From the NCBI RefSeq assembly GCF_007725405.1, contig NZ_CP042163.1:744001-808000 (forward strand): a stretch of DNA of 64,000 nt. Reading direction: 5' to 3'. Within the stretch, counting starts at the first letter, position 1, and each line of letters opens with the position of its first letter. Of the stretch, positions 18,627 through 27,204 are shown in pieces. A program made the translations under genes and the position numbers. The stretch comes from Shouchella miscanthi (GTDB taxonomy: Bacteria > Bacillota > Bacilli > Bacillales > Bacillaceae_D). Below the pieces are notes generated by a model. That model saw nothing but the letters and a program-made list of their open reading frames with translations. It ran no database searches and was not told the DNA's origin.

Positions 18627-19316
18627 TTATGAAAATAAATCAAACTCCATTGTGTCTCGAACGGTCATTCGAGCATAATAGGTTCCTGATACATCAACTC
18701 CGACGCTAAAACCAGCCGCTTCAAAGCCAGCACGCGCACTAGCATCAATTTGAGTAACGATGGTTGTTTGTCCTGTTACAGTAAACTCTCTTACTGGGAA
18801 ATCACCGTGGAGAATATCTGTATTTGAATCCTCTAATGTATGTGGTCCGCTTCCGGTTGTCCACCATGCATCTCGAATGTCGACAACTTCTTCATAAATA
18901 CCTTCTGCATTTTTTGTGACGACAAACCGTACATTTAAAACAACTTCAAGCCCGTTGTATTCCCTTGTCGAGAACATCTCCATAAATTCTTCAGTCGGTG
19001 GTACCGTTATCGGTGGAGGTAAAAGCGGATGATCATCTGCTGCTTGGACGGTATTTCGTATAGTAATTTGTTCCAAAAGATCATTGGTTGTGAGATCCCT
19101 AATAAAGAGTGTTTCGTTTTCTTTTTCAACACTTACGTGATCCGCCTCATAAGGTAACTCAATGAACAGCCCGTTTAATTCTTCATAGTACACATTCTCT
19201 GGTGGAGTAGCGTGAATTTTTGCGGCGTCTGTCGATGCGTATGCATAAGAACTTCCTCCAGCCACAAGTAAGATAAATAGAAGTGAGGTCGTAAGACTGT
19301 AAAACCAGGTTTTCAT
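18627..19316 (-). CDS. secreted protein of unknown function
   Basis: A 229-residue exported protein. The signal peptide runs from MKTWFYSLTT through a hydrophobic core to AYASTDA, cleaved near residue 29. The mature part is beta-rich and acidic, ending in a segment with alternating hydrophobic residues (TTIVTQIDASARAGFEAAG, then VDVSGTYYARMTVRD) that resembles beta-barrel or jelly-roll strands. No cysteine or sorting signal is visible. I chose the ATG with AAGGGAG eight bases upstream; a longer in-frame version lacks such support. Transcribed alone. Confidence 0.65.
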   Translation of the reverse strand: MKTWFYSLTTSLLFILLVAGGSSYAYASTDAAKIHATPPENVYYEELNGLFIELPYEADHVSVEKENETLFIRDLTTNDLLEQITIRNTVQAADDHPLLPPPITVPPTEEFMEMFSTREYNGLEVVLNVRFVVTKNAEGIYEEVVDIRDAWWTTGSGPHTLEDSNTDILHGDFPVREFTVTGQTTIVTQIDASARAGFEAAGFSVGVDVSGTYYARMTVRDTMEFDLFS

Positions 19317-19399
19317 AATGAAAACTCCCTTCAGAATTTTGTTGTACATGAAGAGAGTTACCCGGCAACCAACGTAAATAAGCGTAAATGATATTGGGA

Positions 19400-19425
19400 A
19401 ATATAACGGTCATTAAGCCGTTATA
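19400..19425. promoter_or_regulatory. palindrome upstream of secreted protein gene
   Basis: Inverted repeat ATAACGG / CCGTTAT around an eight-base centre, about 85 bases before the secreted protein start. It could be an operator; no T-run follows, so a terminator is less likely. Confidence 0.35.
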
Positions 19426-19450
19426 ATGGGATTTGTAGCATGGAATAAAG

Positions 19451-19498
19451 GAGCACTTGTAACATGCGGATACAGGAAACGCCTGTTACAAATGCTCT
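19451..19498 (-). terminator. hairpin after the DUF554 gene
   Basis: Minus-strand stem GAGCATTTGTAACA / TGTTACAAGTGCTC (one G-U pair) followed by CTTTATT, 37 bases past the DUF554 stop. Probable terminator with a modest T-run. Confidence 0.6.
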
Positions 19499-19534
19499 TA
19501 ATTGTCGATGATCATTATCGATTTTTTGGGAAAT

Positions 19535-20218
19535 CTAGTAGACCATACCCATTTTTAGGGCGAAAAAAAGAATGGGAATTAGTAAAGCTGGTACTAAATT
19601 CAACGTTTTAAAGGAAGAAATGCCGAGAATGTTTAGTCCTGTGCTAAGTATTAGCAGCCCACCAATAATTGAAATCTCTGTAAGTAATTCAGGTGTGAAG
19701 AATAGGGATGCAAAACTAGCTAAAAAGTAAATACTTCCTTGCCAAAGAAGCAAAACAAAAGCAGAAAAAGCAATGCTAAATCCGAACGTCGCTGCAAGTA
19801 CAATGGAGGTAAAGCCGTCGAGTATCGCATTAGAATATAGATACGTATATTGACCATTTAAAGCAGCTTCTATTGGGCCAACAATGGATAGTGTACCGAC
19901 ACAGAAAAGGAGAATAGCAGTCGTTACCCCTTCATTTGCTTGTCCTCTAAGTATAAAAGATAAGGCGCTTCGAAACCGTTCTTCAAAGCGAATCCACTCC
20001 CCGATAATGCCACCAAGTGCCATACTAATAATAAACAAGACAGGGTATGTGCTGTTTGGTAAATTCGTCGTAAGGGCGCCGATGCCAAGGCCAATTACGG
20101 CGAGCCCCATCCCTTGAAGAAGAATCGTATGAAATCGATCAGATAACCCCTTCTTTAACGTAGTTCCAATGAAACTACCAATAAGAATCGTTGCTACATT
20201 TACAAACGTACCAATCAT
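19535..20218 (-). CDS. DUF554 family membrane protein (YdfK-like)
   Basis: A 227-residue integral membrane protein with about six or seven transmembrane helices, starting with MIGTFVNVATILIGSFIG, which is the typical DUF554 opening. Glycine-rich motifs (GMGLAVIGLGIGAL and ALGGIIGEWIRFEERF) are conserved in the family. The function of DUF554 proteins is not established; a transport role is assumed by some. Length is full. Start is preceded by GAAAGAAGG. It is monocistronic between a terminator and a small plus-strand gene. Confidence 0.88.
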   Translation of the reverse strand: MIGTFVNVATILIGSFIGTTLKKGLSDRFHTILLQGMGLAVIGLGIGALTTNLPNSTYPVLFIISMALGGIIGEWIRFEERFRSALSFILRGQANEGVTTAILLFCVGTLSIVGPIEAALNGQYTYLYSNAILDGFTSIVLAATFGFSIAFSAFVLLLWQGSIYFLASFASLFFTPELLTEISIIGGLLILSTGLNILGISSFKTLNLVPALLIPILFFALKMGMVY

Positions 20219-20409
20219 AGAAAAGCCTTCTTTCTTTGTTTCGAAATCGTTTTTTTTACTAGTATACTAATACAACTCAATGTAAAGTCAATGTGAACTT
20301 TATGAACAAAATAAATAAAATGAATAAAATTCGGATCTATTATCTAAATTCTCTTGCAATTACCGGTGTATATACATAAGATAAAGAAAAGGTGTTTGCA
20401 GGAGGACCT

Positions 20410-20568
20410 ATGAAATCAATGGATCATAACATGTATGGGTTAATTATTGATTTTGAAGAGAAGCTTGGTCGGAAGGTTAACGAGAAAGAGCGGATATTCC
20501 TTCAATGGGTGACTGCGAAGGCAAGAGAGCAGAATGAACTGAATTTTATACAGCAATGCGATAATTAA
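20410..20568 (+). CDS. small helical protein of 52 residues
   Basis: Starts MKSMDHNMYG and ends QQCDN. It has an excellent ribosome binding site, GCAGGAGGACCT directly before ATG, and a charged, helix-favouring composition (FEEKLGRKVNEKERIF). No family is recognised. The strong start signal and normal codon use argue for a real small protein; function unknown. Confidence 0.6.
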   Translation: MKSMDHNMYGLIIDFEEKLGRKVNEKERIFLQWVTAKAREQNELNFIQQCDN

Positions 20569-20679
20569 TGACAGAATAAGGAATATCTAGCCGTTTAACA
20601 ACTGGAGAAGTTTTTCTTGACGTCATAGGTTATCTCCTTTATAGTAACACTAACTTTACTGATAGGAGGAATGTTAAGA

Positions 20680-20724
20680 ATGTTACCAGCAAGATTACGC
20701 CAGCAAACTTTGAACAAACAGTAA
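20680..20724 (+). CDS. leader peptide MLPARLRQQTLNKQ of the resistance operon
   Basis: A 14-codon ORF with GATAGGAGGA nine bases upstream (an in-frame ATG at 20671 is too close to that site). Its last codons lie inside the first arm of a hairpin (CTTTGAAC / GTTCAAAG, 20708-20740). This is the arrangement used by inducible ABC-F, erm and cat genes, where a drug-stalled ribosome on the leader changes folding of the downstream RNA. Induction by macrolides or lincosamides is inferred. Confidence 0.75.
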   Translation: MLPARLRQQTLNKQ

Positions 20725-20759
20725 TTCTATATGTTCAAAGGCTCTGTTTTCATAAACAG
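20708..20759 (+). promoter_or_regulatory. attenuator hairpins following the leader ORF
   Basis: Two consecutive stems: CTTTGAAC / GTTCAAAG overlapping the end of the leader ORF, and CTGTTT / AAACAG. The following GGGTAAACGGGAG (20759-20771) can pair with CCTCGTTTACCC at 20881-20892, a long-range alternative structure that could act as anti-terminator. Confidence 0.55.
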
Positions 20760-20819
20760 GGTAAACGGGAGTAGTCTGCACATTTTTAACAACCTTCACC
20801 GGTTATATAAAACGGGGAG

Positions 20820-20850
20820 AAAGGCAGATTAGGCTGTCTTTCTTTTTTTT
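20820..20850 (+). terminator. first attenuator terminator
   Basis: Stem AAAGGCAG / CTGTCTTT followed by a run of eight T, inside the leader RNA well before the ABC-F start. Confidence 0.75.
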
Positions 20851-20894
20851 GCGAAAAAGGGAGACCTGTCTTTGTTCTACCCTCGTTTACCCGC

Positions 20895-20926
20895 AACCAC
20901 AGACGCCGTTTGTCTGTGGTTTTTTA
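20895..20926 (+). terminator. second attenuator terminator before the ABC-F gene
   Basis: Perfect stem AACCACAGAC / GTCTGTGGTT plus TTTTTTA, only 44 bases before the ABC-F ATG. A terminator placed between leader and coding region is the expected default-off switch of attenuation control. Confidence 0.88.
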
Positions 20927-20969
20927 TGATGATACGCCTTTTATCTCATCATAAAAAGGACGTGTAAAA

Positions 20970-22469
20970 ATGGAACAATTAGTAGTAGAACTTAGCGGTG
21001 TCCATGTAACGCATGGAGATCAACTTATTTTGGAAATAGATCGCTTGCCTATCTACCAATTTGATCGAATTGGCATTGTTGGGGAAAATGGAAGCGGAAA
21101 AAGTACGCTTTTAAACGTGCTAGAGGGGCGCGTTCAGTCAAATAGAGGTCATATTCATCGGCATATTCACTTTGCTTATTTCGCTCAAAAAGAAGCCTAT
21201 GAAAAAGAAAAAGTGGAGGGTGAATGGATTAGTAGGCTTGAGGTTCCCAATCGTAGTCAAGCAGACATGAGTGGAGGTGAACAAACACGTCTCAAATTAG
21301 CACAGCTGTTTAGTACCTATCAAGAGGGCATGCTATTAGATGAACCAACAACTCACCTCGATGAAAAGGGAGTGGATTTTCTCGTTGAAGAACTTCGCCA
21401 TTATTATGGGGCGCTTGTGATCGTTAGTCACGATCGGTATGTATTAGATCAGCTCGTGACGACGATTTGGGAGTTGAAAGACGGTCAAGTAAAAGAGTAC
21501 AGTGGGAATTATTCTGCTTATGAAGCGCAAAAAAGGATGGAACAAAAGGTTCAACAAGAGCAGCATGAACGGATAAAAACGGAAAAAAAGCGGCTCTTAG
21601 CTGCCGCTGAAGAGAAAAAGAAAAAAGCCAGACATCTAACGAGTGGGAATCGGTCGATGTCAAAGAAAGAAACAAAAGCGACAGCGAATCGCATGTTTAT
21701 GACAAAATCAAAAGGAACAAGTGAAAAGTCTATTCAACGCGCAGCGAAGGCACTCGAACAACGTGCTCAGCAACTCCCAGAAGTAGATGCCGTCGAGAGT
21801 GAAAGACCGATTGTGTTTCACCAGCCAGCGTATTTACAAATCCACAATAAAGTGCCGATCTTTGCCAATCAATTAACCGTAAAAAAACAAGACCGTGTGT
21901 TAATAGAAGACGCCAGCTTTCAATTTCCTTTAGATAAAACCATTGCAATTACAGGCAAGAATGGCTCAGGAAAAACGACGTTGCTACAATCGATCGTAAA
22001 TCGAAATGAAGGGATAACGGTTTCACCGAATGTTCGGTTTGGCTCTTATCAGCAATTTAATTTTCAACGGAAAGAAAGGATGTCTATTTTAGAGTCGATG
22101 AAGCAGAATAGCGAACAGGAAGAGGGACAGATTCGCTCTGCATTAGCTGCAATGGGCTTTGTTGGGAACGATGTGAAGAAAAATGTGAGTGACTTGAGTG
22201 GAGGGGAGTCTATCCGACTACAGCTTTGCCATCTTTTCTTAGGTGCATGGAATGTTCTTGTATTAGATGAGCCAACAACTTTTCTTGATGTACAGAGCAT
22301 TAAAGCATTAGAGAAGTGTATAAAAGCATACAAAGGAACGGTTATTCTTGTTAGTCATGATCGAACGTTTCTACAAGAAGTAGCGGACGTTCTCTATACA
22401 ATTGAAAATCGCAAACTACTAAAGGGAGATGGAAAGAATGAATCCAGCAGAAATCATACAATTAGCTAG
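20970..22469 (+). CDS. ABC-F ribosomal protection ATPase (Msr/Vga type)
   Basis: A 499-residue cytosolic protein with two ATP-binding cassettes and no membrane domain. The first cassette has GENGSGKST (residues 38-46), signature MSGGEQTR and Walker B MLLDEPTTHLD; the second has GKNGSGKTT, LSGGESIR and VLVLDEPTTFLD. The linker between them (about residues 190-290) is long and rich in Lys/Glu/Gln, as in ARE-type ABC-F proteins that reach into the ribosome and dislodge macrolides, lincosamides, streptogramins or pleuromutilins. The upstream leader and attenuator and the downstream overlapping macrolide phosphotransferase support a resistance role. The exact drug range cannot be read from sequence. 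Confidence 0.88.
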   Translation: MEQLVVELSGVHVTHGDQLILEIDRLPIYQFDRIGIVGENGSGKSTLLNVLEGRVQSNRGHIHRHIHFAYFAQKEAYEKEKVEGEWISRLEVPNRSQADMSGGEQTRLKLAQLFSTYQEGMLLDEPTTHLDEKGVDFLVEELRHYYGALVIVSHDRYVLDQLVTTIWELKDGQVKEYSGNYSAYEAQKRMEQKVQQEQHERIKTEKKRLLAAAEEKKKKARHLTSGNRSMSKKETKATANRMFMTKSKGTSEKSIQRAAKALEQRAQQLPEVDAVESERPIVFHQPAYLQIHNKVPIFANQLTVKKQDRVLIEDASFQFPLDKTIAITGKNGSGKTTLLQSIVNRNEGITVSPNVRFGSYQQFNFQRKERMSILESMKQNSEQEEGQIRSALAAMGFVGNDVKKNVSDLSGGESIRLQLCHLFLGAWNVLVLDEPTTFLDVQSIKALEKCIKAYKGTVILVSHDRTFLQEVADVLYTIENRKLLKGDGKNESSRNHTIS

Positions 22470-23334
22470 ACGTTATCAATTACAACTAGAAGAGAACTCA
22501 ATAAAAGTGAACGAATCTGGGCTTGATTTTCGTGTAGCGCACGCAAAGGACTCGACAGGTGAAAAGTGGATTTTACGCATTCCTCGTAGGGAGGACTCTT
22601 TAAAACATGGTGAAAAAGAACAAGCCGCTTTAATGATTCTTAACAAACAAGTAAGCTTTCAAGTGCCTCAGTGGACTATTTTTTCAAAAGAATTGATTGC
22701 CTATAAAGAGCTAAATGGTACGCCAGCAGCGACGATTGATATGGAAAAGCAAGCGTACGTATGGACCTTTGATGAAACAAAAGTGCCCTATTCCTATCTT
22801 CAATCTTTAGGTAAGGTGATGGCGGATCTACACAATGTTCCAAGCGATCAAATGGCGCTAACAGGTGTTGACATACTAAATGGAGTATCACTTCAATCTC
22901 ATATGGAAAAACGAATGAACAATGTAAAAAACCATTTTGATATTCACCCAAAACTGTGGGCGCGCTGGCAAGCGTGGCTAGGAAATGATACGATTTGGCC
23001 GACTTTTTCAGGTGTGAAGCATGGAGATCTGCATCCGGGACACATTTTGTTAAACAAGGAATTAGAAGTGACCGGTATAATCGACTGGACGGAAGTATCT
23101 GTTGGCGACGTGTCCGATGATTTCGCTGCCCATTATCAACTCTTTGGAGAAGAAGGGTTGGATCAATTACTTGTCACGTATGAGCAGGGAGGCGGACGTG
23201 TGTGGCAAGGGATGAAACAGCATATTATTGAACTTCGTGCTGCGTCGCCGGTGCTTGTCGCTGAATTTGCGTTGTCATCAGGCTTAAACGATATGGTGGA
23301 AATGGCGAAAACGATGCTTTCATCTGATGGATGA
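22438..23334 (+). CDS. macrolide 2'-phosphotransferase (Mph family)
   Basis: A 298-residue APH-fold kinase that inactivates macrolides by phosphorylating the desosamine 2'-hydroxyl using a nucleotide triphosphate, GTP in the known Mph enzymes. Motif KHGDLHPGHILL gives the catalytic Asp197 and the His that replaces the usual Asn in Mph enzymes; IIDWTEV gives the metal-binding Asp216. Start MNPAEII fits family N-termini and lies nine bases after AAAGGGAG; an earlier ATG at 22429 touches that site. The gene overlaps the ABC-F gene by 32 bases, so both are made from one transcript, like msr-mph pairs in other bacteria. Alternatives are other APH-type kinases, less likely given the HPGH motif. Confidence 0.88.
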   Translation: MNPAEIIQLARRYQLQLEENSIKVNESGLDFRVAHAKDSTGEKWILRIPRREDSLKHGEKEQAALMILNKQVSFQVPQWTIFSKELIAYKELNGTPAATIDMEKQAYVWTFDETKVPYSYLQSLGKVMADLHNVPSDQMALTGVDILNGVSLQSHMEKRMNNVKNHFDIHPKLWARWQAWLGNDTIWPTFSGVKHGDLHPGHILLNKELEVTGIIDWTEVSVGDVSDDFAAHYQLFGEEGLDQLLVTYEQGGGRVWQGMKQHIIELRAASPVLVAEFALSSGLNDMVEMAKTMLSSDG

Positions 23335-23413
23335 TAGCCGGATCAAATTGCTTTACTGACTGTTAATGAGCGGGGTAAAGTAGAAGCAGAATAAGAACAT
23401 TGAGGTGAAGGAT

Positions 23414-24613
23414 ATGGGTGAGTGGATTCGGAATGTGCGTATGGAAACAGGGTTCGAAACAGAAGGTGACTTTATTTATGGAAGCAAAACCCTATCGTTT
23501 GATATAAAAGTGGAAGCCGGTAAAGTAGCGGAGATTCAGCCATCAGGAAAAAGAGATGGCTTTAATGGGAACGGACAGTTGCTATTACCAAGTTTACAGG
23601 AGATGCATTGTCATTTAGACAAAAGTAAGCTTGGTGTGCCATGGCAACCAATTACGCCAGCGAATTCGATTGTAGAGCGTTTTACGCAGGAAATAAACGA
23701 ACTCGATCAGTTAGACCTCTCGTTAAAAGAACGTGCACGCAATTTAATTAATCTTGAATTGGCAAATGGCGTTACGTTCTTTCGATCGCATATTGACGTT
23801 CACCCTAAAGTTGGACAACGATATTTAGAAGAAGTACAAGACGTGTTACGCAATTATAAAGGGAAACTTGACTATGAACTAGTAGCGTTCCCCCAGCACG
23901 GTATGCTGCGTTCAGATGCCTATGAAGAAGTGAAGCAAGCTCTTCTAGCCGGTGTTGATCTGATTGGGGGAGTAGACCCATCTTCTCTTGATGGTGATGT
24001 TGAGAAGTCGCTTTCTAAAACCTTTGAGCTCGCTACAATGTTTCATGTTCCCATTGACATTCACGTTCATGACCGTGGGGAGCATGGGCGAAAAACAGTC
24101 AAGACGCTCCTTGATTACACAAAGCAAAGCGGTTGGCAAGGTAAGGTGGCGATTAGCCATGCATTTGGGTTGAACGACTTTGTTGAAGAAGAAAGAGCTG
24201 AGATCTTTACGGATTTAGCGGAGACTGGTATTTCAGTTGTATCAAGTGTTCCCATAACAGGTGTTATCCCGCCTTTAGAAGAATTACGTTCGTATGGTGT
24301 ACATGTAAGAATTGGCTGTGACAATGTTTACGATTCTTGGTCTCCTTTTGGAACAGGGAAGGTAACTGAAAAGCTTAATCGTTATGCTGAGATGTTTCGT
24401 TTAACGAAGCAGGATACGTTAACACACGCGTTAGAACTCATTACAGGTCAGCCTCTTTTGATAGAAGAAGGTCAGCCGTGGCTTAAAGAAGGAATGGACG
24501 CCTCGTTTATTCTTGTTGACAGCTCGTCTACAGCAGAATTTGTTGCCAGACAAAATGATGTGAACGCTAGCTTTTTTAAAGGAGCGCTTGTTTATCAAAA
24601 GGAGGATGTATAA
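23414..24613 (+). CDS. cytosine deaminase-like amidohydrolase
   Basis: A 399-residue metal-dependent hydrolase of the amidohydrolase superfamily, CodA-like subgroup. Metal ligands are visible in EMHCHLDKS (HxH), DIHVHDRGEHG, ISHAFGL and the late Asp in IGCDNVYDSW. Such enzymes deaminate cytosine or related heterocycles. The start is the ATG six bases after GAGGTG; a GTG at 23405 overlaps that site. Its stop shares a base with the next gene start (TAATG), so both are translationally coupled. No nucleobase transporter is adjacent. The substrate is inferred only at subgroup level. Confidence 0.8.
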   Translation: MGEWIRNVRMETGFETEGDFIYGSKTLSFDIKVEAGKVAEIQPSGKRDGFNGNGQLLLPSLQEMHCHLDKSKLGVPWQPITPANSIVERFTQEINELDQLDLSLKERARNLINLELANGVTFFRSHIDVHPKVGQRYLEEVQDVLRNYKGKLDYELVAFPQHGMLRSDAYEEVKQALLAGVDLIGGVDPSSLDGDVEKSLSKTFELATMFHVPIDIHVHDRGEHGRKTVKTLLDYTKQSGWQGKVAISHAFGLNDFVEEERAEIFTDLAETGISVVSSVPITGVIPPLEELRSYGVHVRIGCDNVYDSWSPFGTGKVTEKLNRYAEMFRLTKQDTLTHALELITGQPLLIEEGQPWLKEGMDASFILVDSSSTAEFVARQNDVNASFFKGALVYQKEDV

Positions 24614-25089
24614 TGATTACGAGTGAAGATAAAGCCTACTTAATTCAATGTATTGAATTGGCAAAGAAAGCGCTAAAGAATGGAGACGAACCGTTCGGAT
24701 CTATACTCGTTTCAGCAAATGGTGACATACTAGTTGAAGATCATAATCATGTCTCTGGCGGTGATCAAACGCAACATCCTGAATTCGCAATCGCGAGGTG
24801 GGCTGCTGCTCACTTAACAGCCGAAGAACGGAAGACTACAACTGTCTACACGTCCGGTGAACATTGCCCAATGTGTGCAGCTGCTCACGGTCTAGTAGGG
24901 CTAGGCAGAATTGTTTATGCAAGCTCATCAAAGCAATTGCGTGAGTGGAAAAAGGAGATGGGATTGGCACCGGGCAATTTGCACCCGTTAGGGATAAAGG
25001 ATGTAGTTAAAACAATTTCTGTTGATGGACCTGACGAAGAATTAGCAGGCGAAGTGAAACGTCTACACGTCCAAAAGCATACACGATAG
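24613..25089 (+). CDS. nucleoside/nucleobase deaminase (CMP/dCMP deaminase fold)
   Basis: A 158-residue zinc-dependent deaminase of the guanine-deaminase/TadA superfamily. Zinc and catalytic residues are His55-Pro-Glu57 and Cys85-x2-Cys88 (HPEFAIARWA, SGEHCPMCAAAH). The HPE in place of the usual HAE resembles stand-alone nucleobase deaminases rather than tRNA-editing TadA. It overlaps the amidohydrolase stop by one base, and a strong terminator follows. Two different deaminase folds in one operon suggest degradation of a modified or paired purine/pyrimidine substrate; that is inference. Confidence 0.85.
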   Translation: MITSEDKAYLIQCIELAKKALKNGDEPFGSILVSANGDILVEDHNHVSGGDQTQHPEFAIARWAAAHLTAEERKTTTVYTSGEHCPMCAAAHGLVGLGRIVYASSSKQLREWKKEMGLAPGNLHPLGIKDVVKTISVDGPDEELAGEVKRLHVQKHTR

Positions 25090-25090
25090 A

Positions 25091-25124
25091 AAAAGCGCAG
25101 GTTCACCAACCTGCGCTTTTTTTG
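25091..25124 (+). terminator. terminator after the deaminase operon
   Basis: Stem AAAAGCGCAGGTT / AACCTGCGCTTTT with T-run. Confidence 0.92.
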
Positions 25125-25169
25125 ACGATACGGGTAGAGGGAGAAGTGTTATTCTCTTGCCTACTTCGT

Positions 25170-25517
25170 CTACTCGCTCACTCGTGTCCCTTGGTGAAAA
25201 TAAAGCTTCCACTCCGTTCCGTCGTGTGTCCAAATCGAACTTCTTAGCGTTTCTCTGTTTAAGCTATGGTTTTTCACTCGATAAGTAGTAAGAACCGCTT
25301 GATCACCAAGTGGATGCATGGTCCAATCATGCAAAGTTAACGTGTGGGGGCTTGCGCCATCGACGAAATCTTGTCGAGTGAAGACCTTCCCTGAACTTCC
25401 GAATTCAAAAAAATCATCTGCTAGGACATGACCAAGGGCTTCACCCGATTTCCGGACGGCTCCACTTAAATGTAATTCCTCTAATCGTTTGAGATGCGTT
25501 TTAAGCTCCATATACAT
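25170..25517 (-). CDS. NTF2-like/DUF4440 protein
   Basis: A 115-residue cytosolic protein of the NTF2-like (SnoaL/DUF4440) cone fold: an N-terminal helix (LKTHLKRLEELHL), the motif LADDFFEFGSSGKVFTRQDFVDG and C-terminal strands with SSIWTHDGTEWKLYFHQGT. Family members include small-molecule binding or stress proteins; specific function unknown. Start is supported by AAGGAGG; an ATG two codons inside is an equally good choice. Monocistronic. Confidence 0.8.
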   Translation of the reverse strand: MYMELKTHLKRLEELHLSGAVRKSGEALGHVLADDFFEFGSSGKVFTRQDFVDGASPHTLTLHDWTMHPLGDQAVLTTYRVKNHSLNRETLRSSIWTHDGTEWKLYFHQGTRVSE

Positions 25518-25660
25518 CTAACCTCCTTTATGACCAGCTCTGATAATGATGAAAAGTGACGAAAACAATCACGGGGGAACGCATTCTATCGTGTATAGAA
25601 TTATCGTACATCATTAAACATCTAAGGTGTCAGTTGAATGTAGTCAAATACGAAAAAAAG

Positions 25661-25693
25661 AACTCTACCAATAAAAACGGTAGAGCCTTTATG
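25661..25693 (-). terminator. terminator after the decarboxylase
   Basis: Minus-strand stem GGCTCTACC / GGTAGAGTT followed by CTTTTTTT. Confidence 0.8.
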
Positions 25694-25752
25694 CACATAG
25701 AATAAGCCCATGCGCCTGAGATGCACAGATTTAAATGAAAGCAGAAATGGCG

Positions 25753-27204
25753 TTACGTCTTCTCTTCAATAACCGTTAGTTCTTCTAGCTTTGGATGTTG
25801 TGAACCAACGAAAGTAGCACCGCTATTGCGTTGATTTAGAATAAAGTCCATGTGCTGTTGAGTAATTCTTTCACCTGGAATGAGAATCGGTATTCCTGGG
25901 GGATAAGAAATAACGAATTCTGTATTAATTTTACCGAGACTAGCTGTCAGAGGGATAAGTTGTTGCGGTGAGAAGCTGGCTTTTCTTGGTGTCATGCTCA
26001 TTATTGGTGCTGGTGGTTGTACCACAGGGTGAGTCGATGGTTGCGTTTCTTGATAGCGAGCGACTAGTTTTTTTAGCGCAGTATATAGTTTCTTTGCGTC
26101 TTTTTTCTTTGTGCCGATTGTGAATACAGCTAAAGCGTAGCGAGTGTCAGCTAGTTCAAGTAGGATAGTATATTCTTTTTCTAACAGGTCCTTTAATTGG
26201 TAGCCAGAGAGAGGGAGTGTATCAATTTTTATGATGACTTTTGACCGATCAAGATCAAATGAGGCACCTGAATGAAGTAGTTCTTTTTTAGTTGGGCATG
26301 AAATGCCTGTTAGTGTATTTACTTTTGAACGAAAGTCATCAGCAAGTGCTAATGTTTTTTGAAGCTGCAGCCTTCCCTGTCGCTCTAGCTGATAGCGAGT
26401 TGAATCAAGGGAAGCAATGAGTTGAAAAGGACGCGAAGTAGACAATAAATAGTTCATCGCATGTTGAACTCTACTAAAGTCAACCAGCCCTTCTCGATAT
26501 AGAAGAATGGACGTTTGGTTCATTGAGCCACCAAGCTTGTGCAGGCTTGTTGCTGCTAGGTCAGCACCTGCTTCCATTGCGCTAACAGGTAACTGAGGAT
26601 GGAAAGGCAAATGGGCTCCGTGTGCCTCGTCTACAATGACAGGTATACGTTTTTCGTGAGCAATGGATACAATCGTTTTTAAATCTGTACAAACACCGAA
26701 ATAGGTGGGGTTTATTAGCAGGATAGCTTGAATGTTTGTATACTGATTGACAGCATGTAGGAGGGATTTCGCTGAATAATGATTGGATATACCAAGGTCG
26801 TTATCAAATTCAGTTTCAAGAAAGAGAGGCTCAGCCCCGGCGAGAATGATTCCGGCTATCACGGAGCGGTGTACATTCCGCGGAACAATCATTCTTCCGC
26901 CATCGTTGCATGTTGCCAGAATCATAGCCATAATAGCGGTGCTCGTCCCTTGAGTAGATAAAATGCTTCGATCCGCTTTATAGGCTTTTGCCATCTCGCT
27001 TGTGACATCGTTTAAAACGGATGATTCTAATACGTTAACGTCAATCATATCAAGTTCTAACAAGTGGCTTTTGGCTAATTTTCTAAATGTAGATTCGGTT
27101 CCCCTCTTACGGTGACCTGGTGTGTTAAAATGAGTTCGGTTTTGAGCGAGAAATGTTGCTGCGAACTGGTTAGTAGGGTAACTTTTTTTACCCAAGGTGC
27201 TCAC
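25753..27204 (-). CDS. Orn/Lys/Arg decarboxylase (aminotransferase fold I, YaaO/SpeA-like)
   Basis: A 483-residue PLP enzyme that decarboxylates a basic amino acid, feeding polyamine synthesis or pH control. The major domain has FNTPGHRKRG near the N-terminus, VDEAHGAH (Asp192, His195) and TSLHKLGGSMNQ with the PLP lysine at 223. The C-terminal domain ends with the SYPPGIPILIPGE motif typical of the short Gram-positive members. Length matches the YaaO/SpeA group, much shorter than the enterobacterial inducible enzymes. It is monocistronic. Whether it uses arginine, lysine or ornithine cannot be decided here. Confidence 0.88.
   Translation of the reverse strand: MSTLGKKSYPTNQFAATFLAQNRTHFNTPGHRKRGTESTFRKLAKSHLLELDMIDVNVLESSVLNDVTSEMAKAYKADRSILSTQGTSTAIMAMILATCNDGGRMIVPRNVHRSVIAGIILAGAEPLFLETEFDNDLGISNHYSAKSLLHAVNQYTNIQAILLINPTYFGVCTDLKTIVSIAHEKRIPVIVDEAHGAHLPFHPQLPVSAMEAGADLAATSLHKLGGSMNQTSILLYREGLVDFSRVQHAMNYLLSTSRPFQLIASLDSTRYQLERQGRLQLQKTLALADDFRSKVNTLTGISCPTKKELLHSGASFDLDRSKVIIKIDTLPLSGYQLKDLLEKEYTILLELADTRYALAVFTIGTKKKDAKKLYTALKKLVARYQETQPSTHPVVQPPAPIMSMTPRKASFSPQQLIPLTASLGKINTEFVISYPPGIPILIPGERITQQHMDFILNQRNSGATFVGSQHPKLEELTVIEEKT

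Noticed and set aside
19426-19611. 61-codon plus-strand ORF
   Set aside because: It overlaps the terminator hairpin and the 3' end of the DUF554 gene, has no ribosome binding site and no family features.
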